Positions 56,797-64,000 of a stretch of 64,000 nucleotides of DNA are shown in pieces. Made by a program: the position numbers and the translations under genes. Positions within the stretch are counted from its first letter, which is position 1. Each line of letters starts with the position of its first letter. Below the pieces are notes generated by a model that saw nothing but the letters and a program-made list of their open reading frames with translations, was not told the origin of the DNA and made no database searches. The DNA is from Whalleya microplaca (Eukaryota; Ascomycota; Sordariomycetes; Xylariales; Xylariaceae). The stretch lies in NCBI GenBank assembly GCA_022497155.1, contig MU385744.1, positions 443,481 to 507,480 of the forward strand. Reading direction: 5' to 3'.

Positions 56797-57139
56797 TCAG
56801 AGTTGGACATCAAGGGACTCGCTTTCCAATGATTGGTACTCAAGCAATCCCACTCGATTGCGAGAATTTTCGATGGCACACATTGCATTCCAATCAATGT
56901 CCAGTTGCGCCAACTTTCTCAGAGGAGATCGTCGAGATATATATACGGCCAACTCCTCCTGTCGAAGCCCATGTATGTGTCTCCTTTCATTTCCTCGAAG
57001 TCGTTCTAACTTCTTTCTGAAAATCTGAAAATTCGTAAGTCGGCTCAACAAGAAACATGCACCTACATCTTACCCTCCAACGCCCTAACAGCTCTATTCT
57101 ATTGAAAGGTTCTTCTGAGTGAGCAATAACATCCATCAT
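56797..57139 (-). CDS. Hypothetical small protein, two exons (tentative)
   Basis: Exons 57139-57074 and 57024-56797 would encode 97 residues, from MMDVIAHSEEPF. The intron (49 nt) has a strong GTAAGA donor and a TTTTCAG acceptor, and the join reads LLGRWRIFRKKLERLRGNE in frame. The protein is basic and helical, with no signal peptide or domain that I recognise. Upstream of the first ATG the frame stays open for about 18 codons, so this could be the 3' end of a larger decayed gene. Confidence 0.3.
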
Positions 57140-57977
57140 GCGTTGGCATATTTCCCGACATCCTAATAGGGGCCATTGAGACACATGGAAGACAGCATTT
57201 TACACGTGCTTGTTGGATCTCAACTTCAAGTTTTCTTTAGTCGTCCCGATTATCAAGCGTTACACGATGCTATTACTTGAATCCCCCACGCATAGTTGCT
57301 GGGCCTTTAGTCATAGTCCCGCAGCCCCGAGCTCCTTACGTTGTCAACCACATTTCTTCAAGCATCTTCACACCAACACGGCGCTAACATACTCCTCAAT
57401 TCAGCCCCAACGCGGGATAACCTTCCACACTCGATGCCTTTGTCCGACCGATCCTTCGATCTCGAGTCAAGCCGCTCCATTCATCGTCGTTCAACGTATC
57501 GCTATCAGCGCTAGGATGAAAACAACCAGTCATATGGATATCTACCAGAACAAGAACCTGCGGTAATCCCAAACGAATGCCCGAGATCCTACGGATTGAG
57601 AGGGTACCCCCGCCTTATCGTTCGGTTTATCTCGTAAAATGATTGGCTACTATAACATATAAACCGGATTAACGTCTCACATGTGATGTGATGACGTTTA
57701 GCTATGCAGTAGCTGCGGTTGTCCCTACGACTTGGAACATTCTGATTCGTAACACCAGGTAGGATAATGGACAGACATGATATAACCCCTCTGTACTTTG
57801 TAGTTTGCCTTCAGACTATGCCGTTTATCTCTCAGGCAAAAAGTATATAAACCTCTTGCCCGTCACCTCAGAACCAGGCAAACTTGCAACATCCGCAAAC
57901 TGACAATAAACCTGCAACTTCAAACTCAATTTCACACAATCAAACTCGTACTTCACAGTACCAAATCAATTATCATC
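57140..57977. promoter_or_regulatory. Upstream region of the metallothionein gene
   Basis: 838 bp. A TATATAAA box at 57844-57851 lies about 130 bp before the metallothionein start codon, followed by an A/C-rich leader, as in strongly expressed small fungal genes. The more distal part holds no supported gene; one ORF at 57210-57566 has no recognisable domain. Confidence 0.55.
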
Positions 57978-58203
57978 ATGCCTGCCTGGTAAGACAACCT
58001 ACAAGCTTTTACAATCTATTATTCCAGACCCTGTTGCTATGTAAATGCAATATAGTTTCTGACTGACATGGTCTTCAGCTCTTGCTCTACCTGCTCTTGC
58101 TCCGGCGAATGCACCGGATGCTCCTGCAGCTCCTGCGGCGTAGGTGTTCCTCATTCTCTACGTGTATTCAGCAGTCAATTTAACGTTTCAACCCTAGCAC
58201 TAA
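57978..58203 (+). CDS. Metallothionein (copper-thionein type), three tiny exons
   Basis: Exons of 11 nt (57978-57988), 61 nt (58079-58139) and 6 nt (58198-58203) join into a 25-residue protein with eight cysteines, beginning MPACSCSTCSC and ending SCSSCGH. Cys pairs have the C-x-C and C-x2-C spacing of fungal metallothioneins, which bind Cu(I) or other soft metals in the cytosol; length equals the classic 25-26 residue Neurospora-type proteins. Intron 1 (90 nt) has GTAAGA, a CTGAC branch and TTCAG; intron 2 (58 nt) has GTAGGT and CCTAG. The last exon may alternatively not be spliced, giving a longer, less Cys-rich tail (to 58298). A TATA box and an ATG-free leader precede it, consistent with metal-inducible expression. 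Confidence 0.8.
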
Positions 58204-60602
58204 ATGCTCCCAAATGCTTGTCATCGAGAATGCTTGAGCTCGGTCGGAAACATTTCCAAGTTCTAGGCTTACGCGGTGCTTTGACGCGACTTTCCTAGCA
58301 ACCTAGTCAACCATGTACAACTGTCATTGTCGATGATAGATGGGGCTTTAGTCGGACGATTAGATAAATGGGGGAATCTGTGGCGGTTGCTTTCTGTGTA
58401 TCTAGACTCTCTATAAGGACGCGGAAACATTTGCTACTCAATCAAACATCATTCTCCTATATTATGAATGCGTAGCTCGTCATGTATCCATGTAGGTGTG
58501 CCATATAGTATATACCAATTACACAGTTAAGGTATCGGTTAGTGGTTCATCGATTACACATACTCGCTGAACGAGACACGGGGATGAAATCTTTAACCAA
58601 GAGGCTACCGTATATAGGAACTAGAGAAATAGGGGCTCGGTATCCATATGTGGCATGATTAGCACATCTGGTAAAGGAAACGTTACGGACAGAGCGGAGG
58701 GCTTTGAAACTCGCAGTTATAGATATAGATAGTTAAACCGAGGCTAGTCGGCATTGAGACAAGATCGAACGGCTTGGATGAGTCTAGAATATCCATAACA
58801 TCATGTTTATTGCGAGGGTATATGAAGACCAAGGACGGTTCACATGGTAAAAGTATATTGACTCAGTAAACACTGTGAATTCGGTACCTTCCCGACTTTG
58901 GTAACCTTTGAGAGGAGCTAGCCGCATTACTGTTGCACGAGGGGGAATCACCATATGCTTGAAGCCACAGCTGACATACATGCAAGTGTGTCGTATCTTA
59001 GCTCCGTTCTCTTGGACCGGCAATTATAAATGCCTCAACAGCACTCACAAGCCTAGCAAGCCATATATACACAGCATAAATATCGATTCCATATTTGATT
59101 GATTATGCATTAGGTAGTAATACTAGTGTAACATGGCACTCCCACGTATGGTCTCTGTAAGACAAGAGACTAAGTAGCCATGGTCCTTCACATCCACATA
59201 TGGAAAAATCAGATACCATCAGATATCATGCAGTAAAAACAAATATGAGTAACTTGTGTGCATTTCTAAATATGACCCAAGTCTCCGTATGAGGCATGAA
59301 CTTGCGCTATATGGTGTCTCCTGTTTTCAAAAATACTTGTTTCGCCGTATTCCGATCAGTCAAGACATGTGCATGGTTATTGTCTAAGACATTACGTGAA
59401 ACTAACTGATAAGGAGACGGTCCAATACATTCTGATTCTCAATGATGGCATCAATTAAATCCACTCGCTCTCCCGTCAAAGATGTGTATCCATTGAAATA
59501 GTCTAGTTAGCGAGCTGTCCGTAGTCGGGCTTAGTTTTGTATTAATAAAGGCTTGATATAGGAATACCATTTATTTGTCAAGGATGAAATGACTTGAGGA
59601 ACTCATTTTCCTTAGCGTCTAGTTCAAATGTGTCTTCTGGTAAGAGTTGAAGTTGTCCCCATTCCCCTTTCCAGATGGGTACTAGTTTCAAGTACTAGTT
59701 ACTAAGCAGGGTGGCCTCCTGCCAATACTACATCGTTCTTGTGGAATTGATCATATGTTATGTTAGGTATAAATACAAAAGTTCTGCCTGCCTTGGTTTT
59801 GAATGTAAGTAAAGCGAGGCCAACATAGCTATAGTTAGACTTGAGAAGTGATATGTAAATGGAAGATGAATTCTGAGAATACCGGTTCCTACTCTGCTGA
59901 ACAATAGGCAAATGGACGCAGTGAACGGCGGTATAGGTAATCACAAGATACCCAGGGACATAAAAGGAGCACGCAAAAGAGGGTTATGGGAGGCTTCTAG
60001 TCTTCTGGCAAGACAAATGACAAGACCTACCCTCATCAAGAAGCCGTTTAAAAGCAGCAGGGGAATGAGTGAAGTCTTAAGAAATACATATGCCTCTATA
60101 TATAAGATATAGAGACATGAAGTGAGATAGATGGTATAATGTCTCCCAAGATGCGATTTGATTATAAGGGGGGCGGGGGCTAAACGGAAGAAACTAAACA
60201 TAGGACAGATTAGGCACTAATATGAATCATGCCTTTTTACATAATTAGTCCCCAATATTCCTTTCAAAGCAAAGGAGCTGCATTCATCCTCTTAGTTATC
60301 TAACTCCAGATTTATCAGCACAGATCATATGGTAAATTTACAGTGAAAGGACTATGATTTCGCGACGATTCCAACTATGAAAGGGTATAATCGAGTTTTA
60401 GCGTCATGTTAACACCAGTTGTTTTCCCGCTGTTATTTAAATTGATGGGTTCTTCATTACGGCCTCGATGCCGTTTTTATTAAACTGACTAGCAAAAGTC
60501 TGTAAAATATTCTTCTCCCTGATTATGTCAAGGGAAGAAATTTCGAAGCATTCGAGATAAGAGATATGACACAATGTTTATTAATTGTTTATCAGCCACG
60601 TA

Positions 60603-60634
60603 GTAAACTCCGGACGCAGTAAGCTCCGGACGCA
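60603..60634. repeat. 16-bp direct repeat, two copies
   Basis: GTAAACTCCGGACGCA is followed immediately by GTAAGCTCCGGACGCA, differing at one base. Confidence 0.85.
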
Positions 60635-60730
60635 CACGAGCTTTTATTCTTAATTAGTCCAGAATAAGAGAATTCGGTAGTAGGCCACCACCAGGTGTTT
60701 ATAACCTCATAGCTGGCGTAGACTTATATA

Positions 60731-60752
60731 TGGGAGTCTTATAGGACTCCCA
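60731..60752. repeat. Hairpin next to right AT block
   Basis: TGGGAGTC and GACTCCCA form perfect 8-bp arms around TTATAG. Related TGGGAC/TAGGAC-TTTTA words recur at about 60774, 60804 and 60843, so this may be the border of a decayed element. Confidence 0.65.
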
Positions 60753-62069
60753 CTAATTCCTATGGGAAGTGATGGGACTTTTATGTAAATCTTACGCTAG
60801 TGGTAGGACTCTTACGAAATTTCCCTCCTATTATATATTTCTATGGGACTTTTATAGGAAATATATATATATTAATGGGACAGATGGGATTTCGAAATAA
60901 TTATAAAATAATTGACTAAGATTTATATATTAATATAAATTAGTAAATGCTTAAATATTTATATTAATAAATAATAAAAGTATTTATATAAAATTTCGTA
61001 TTTTAAACGTTAGTATTTTTTAAAAACTAAATATTATTAAATTATTATTTTAATTAAATTATAGAGAATTATTTTTTTATAGTTTTAAATTGTTAACTTT
61101 TTTTTTATATTTTTCGGTTTTTTAAAGTTTATCGAGCTAATGTAGCTTAATGTTATTTTAAAGCTGTTTTTTTTATGCCGCCCGATTTTTTTAAGCTATT
61201 TTTTTACGGTATGTCTATTGTTTTAGTAAATTAAACATATAATTTTTTAATTATATTTTTTATAAAGTTGGGAAATAATTAATAACTGTTTTTATTAAAG
61301 TTATATTTTTAATTTATAATATAATTCGATTAGCGTAAATATAAATTAGGTTAAATATTAAAGATTTATTAGATTATTTTATAATTATTTTATTAATAAT
61401 TATATTTTTTATTATTTTTGTTATAATAGATTTAGCTACTTTTTAAAAATTAAGTATAGTAGAAATTTGCTATTTATATTTTATGTTAAATTATTAAGAA
61501 ATTTCCCGGATAAATTATTAAAAGGCGGCTTTAGGAATTAAAAGGTCGGTATTCTTTTAGTAATAATAAATTTTATATAAAGTAGCGACTATAATTAAAT
61601 TAGTGAAATAATTATAAAATAATCTTTTTATATATCTCCTAGCCTTTATTTATATATTTTTGGTTGCCGCGTATTAAATATATTAAAAGTAGGAGTTTTT
61701 TTTTTATTTGTTTTTAAGGTTTTTTTTTAATTAATAAAATAGGTGTTTTATAAGCTGTAGTTTTACGGTTTTTTTTATTTACGGTAAATTAAATTTTTTT
61801 AAGCCTAAGGTCGGTATTTTTTTTTAAAGGTGGTAGATTTATATTAGTATATTATTATTTTTTTTCGGTGGAGTTTTTAGTAATTATAATAATAATTTTA
61901 TTATTTATATTTATTTTTTTATTGTTTTTGTTATTTTTATTATCGTTATTAGTTTTATAATTAAGTGTTATTTTATTATATTTATTTTAGTTATTATTTT
62001 AAGAAATAAGATTAAGATTATTATCCGAATTTAATATAATCTAGAATTTTTTATTGTAATACTAATCGT

Positions 62070-62220
62070 TATTACTATTTTTATTTATAGAGTTATCGGT
62101 ATTACTATTTTTATTTATAGAGTTATCGGCATTATTATTTTTATTAATAGAATTGTCGGCATTATTATTTTTATTTATAGGGTTATCGGTATTAGTATTT
62201 TTATTTTTAGGGTTATTATT
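62070..62220. repeat. 30-bp tandem repeat, about five copies
   Basis: Units of the form ATTACTATTTTTATTTATAG plus AGTTATCGGT repeat with few changes. Since 30 is a multiple of three, the array could be the remnant of a coding repeat (Asp/Asn-rich on the minus strand) in a RIP-mutated gene. Confidence 0.8.
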
Positions 62221-62817
62221 ATTTGTTTTAGTATTATTGTCGGCGTTATTTTTAATTATACCCTGGTTTTTTGCGGATAGTTGTTTTTAAATTTAATTGT
62301 CGATTTCTAGTGCTAAAATTAATGCTTTTTAATTATTAGGCTAAAACTAAGGCTAAGACTTAACTGTATTTTTTTTTAATGTAGGATTTATAACTTATAA
62401 AGATTTACGCTTTTTTTATAAAGCTTATTAATATTTAATTATTTTATAATTATTTTATTGTTTTATTAAAAGGTTTAAATTATTACTATCGGCAGTTTTT
62501 TTATTTATTACTACATTTATAAATTTAATAATATCGGTATTTTATATTATAAAAAATAAGTATATAATTATCTGTTGATTATTTAGGGGTATTTACTTTA
62601 GCCTAATTAGTAGTGGAAATCGGATTTTTAAACTGGGAATTATTTAATAACGTGCGTTAAGATTTAGTTCCGGCGTTAGATTTTAAGTTATTTATTTATA
62701 ATAGTTAGCAAATAATTACTAGCTAAATGTTTTATTTTATACCTTAAGCTAGTAATTATTTATAAATAGTTTTTAAATAGTATAATTAGTTTAATGTAAA
62801 TAAATATATAATTAAAG

Positions 62818-63440
62818 GTCGATTATTTTATAATTATTTCGATTAATAAAGTAAATTTAATTAAAAGCGATTATAAAAAATAATAGAAGTAATAAAAGTA
62901 AAAAAATAAAGTGGTTATATATAAGCTTTTTACCGGTCGCATTTGCTTAAAAGTCGATTATTTTATAATTATTTCGATTAATTTATTAAATTTAATTAAA
63001 TATAACCGCAGGAAATAATAAAAGTAATAAAGATGAAAAAAGTGAATTAGTTATAAGCCTTTTATTAGTTATATCTATTTAAAAGTCGATTATTTTACGA
63101 TTATTTCGATTAATTAATTAAATTTAATTAAATGCGATCGCGGGAAATAATAGGAGTAATAAAAGTAAAAAAAGTAAATTAATTATATATTTACTACCGG
63201 TTATATTTATTTAAAAGTCGATTATTTTGCGATTATATTAATTAATTAATTGAATTTAATTAAATGCGATTACGGGAAATAATAGGAGTAATAAAAGTGA
63301 AAAAAGTAAATTAATTATATGCTTACTACCGGTTATATTTGTTTAAAAGTCGATTATTTTACGATTATATTAATTAATTAATTGAAATTAATTAAATGCG
63401 ACTATAAGATGTAATAAGTGTAATAGTTATGGCGAAAATT
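62818..63440. repeat. ~133-bp tandem repeat, about five copies
   Basis: The word GTCGATTATTTT recurs at 62818, 62953, 63085, 63217 and 63350, i.e. every 132-135 bp. Each unit also holds GGGAAATAATA-type and TACCGGTTATATTT-type words. The last unit is incomplete or diverged. No coding function is visible. Confidence 0.85.
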
Positions 63441-63549
63441 AATTGAATTATATAATATGTAGTGTGTGATAAAGGGTGTGGTAAAGGGGGGTATAACAGG
63501 TAAGGTAAAATTAAATAAATGATTTAAAAAAGTGGGGCGTTCTAGTAAA

Positions 63550-63990
63550 AGGGAAAAAGCACTTTAAAAAATCAATTATATATAAAAGGAAAAAGCACTT
63601 TAAAAAATCAATTATATATAAAAGGAAAAAGCATTTTAAAAAATCAATTATATATAAAAAAAAAAGCACTTTAAAAAATCAATTATATATAAAAGGAAAA
63701 AGCACTTTAAAAAATCAATTATATATAAAAAGAAAGAGCACTTTAAAAATCAATTATATATAAAAAAAAAGAGCACTTTAAAAAATCAATTATATATAAA
63801 AGGAAAAAGCACTTTAAAAAATTAATTATATATAAAAGGAAAGAGCACTTTAAAAAATTAATTATATATAAAAAGAAAAAGCACTTTAAAAAATTAATTA
63901 TATATAAAAAAAAAAGCACTTTAAAAAATTAATTATATATAAAAAGAAAAAGCACTTTAAAAAATTAATTATATAAATATATAAAAATTA
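63550..63990. repeat. 36-bp tandem repeat, 12 copies
   Basis: Units of 35-36 bp built from GGAAAAAGCACTTTAAAAAA, TCAATTATATATAAAA. The word AGCACTTT (once AGCATTTT) starts at 63558, 63594, 63630, 63665, 63701, 63737, 63772, 63808, 63844, 63880, 63915 and 63951. The first seven units have TCAATTA, the last five TTAATTA. The array runs to the window end. Confidence 0.95.
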
Positions 63991-64000
63991 ATTATATATA

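Larger units (their letters stand above)
58204..60899. other. Gene-poor region leading to the right AT block
   Basis: 2.7 kb without a supported gene. Short direct and inverted repeats lie at 60603-60634 and 60731-60752, followed by several TGGGACTTTTA-like copies up to about 60860. AT content rises steadily from 60200. Confidence 0.5.
60900..64000. repeat. AT-rich RIP-type block (right) with tandem repeats
   Basis: Extremely AT- and TA-rich sequence without ORFs, like the left end of the window. It contains three kinds of tandem repeats, listed separately. Much of 61000-62600 is probably RIP-mutated coding DNA of a transposon or repeated gene, but no family can be read. Confidence 0.75.

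Noticed and set aside
63550..64000. Regular 36-bp repeats as a CRISPR array
   Set aside because: Units are contiguous without spacers, and the host is a eukaryote; this is a tandem satellite.

Overview
The window reads as nuclear DNA of a filamentous ascomycete (Pezizomycotina). Genes on both strands carry short introns (43-160 nt, GT..AG, often with CTAAC/CTGAC-type branch sites). The housekeeping proteins (kynurenine 3-monooxygenase, methionine aminopeptidase 1, Erv14/cornichon, Prp17/Cdc40) have a fungal character. The two ends (about 1-4060 and 60900-64000) are extremely AT-rich, ORF-less and full of TA dinucleotides, as expected after repeat-induced point mutation (RIP).

Layout. 1-4060: RIP-type block with a decayed, gag-like retroelement reading frame. 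4061-8250: sparse region with one small Cys-rich protein. 8251-10638: divergent pair encoding a Tm-1-like (UPF0261) protein and a TIM-barrel protein, the two halves that are fused in tomato Tm-1. 10809-12585: Zn2Cys6 transcription factor whose upstream region holds a cluster of GTCCGCTC/GAGCGGAC palindromes. 13321-21647: conserved core with KMO, MAP1, Erv14 and Prp17. 23.6-36 kb: proline-rich protein, mitochondrial-type protein, MCT-family transporter, short-chain dehydrogenase, intradiol ring-cleavage dioxygenase, small secreted protein and Pth11/rhodopsin-like membrane protein, which looks like an accessory catabolic neighbourhood. 37.9-39.9 kb: a five-exon AsaB/GA4-desaturase-family oxygenase beside an unrecognised small gene. 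41.4-45 kb: a small membrane protein, an SDR that has lost its start codon, and a truncated protein-kinase relic. 45.3-53.6 kb: secreted HExxH protein, F-box protein, Ala/Thr-rich secreted protein and a VOC-family protein. 57978-58203: a 25-residue metallothionein split over three tiny exons. 60.6 kb to the end: short palindromes, 30-, ~133- and 36-bp tandem repeats in a RIP-type block.

Exon-intron structures were derived by hand from splice signals, reading-frame continuity and family knowledge. Several genes (AsaB-like oxygenase, metallothionein, Zn2Cys6 N-terminus) only appear after splicing. No tRNA, rRNA or CRISPR array was found. No PKS, NRPS or terpene synthase backbone is present, so I do not call a secondary-metabolite cluster.
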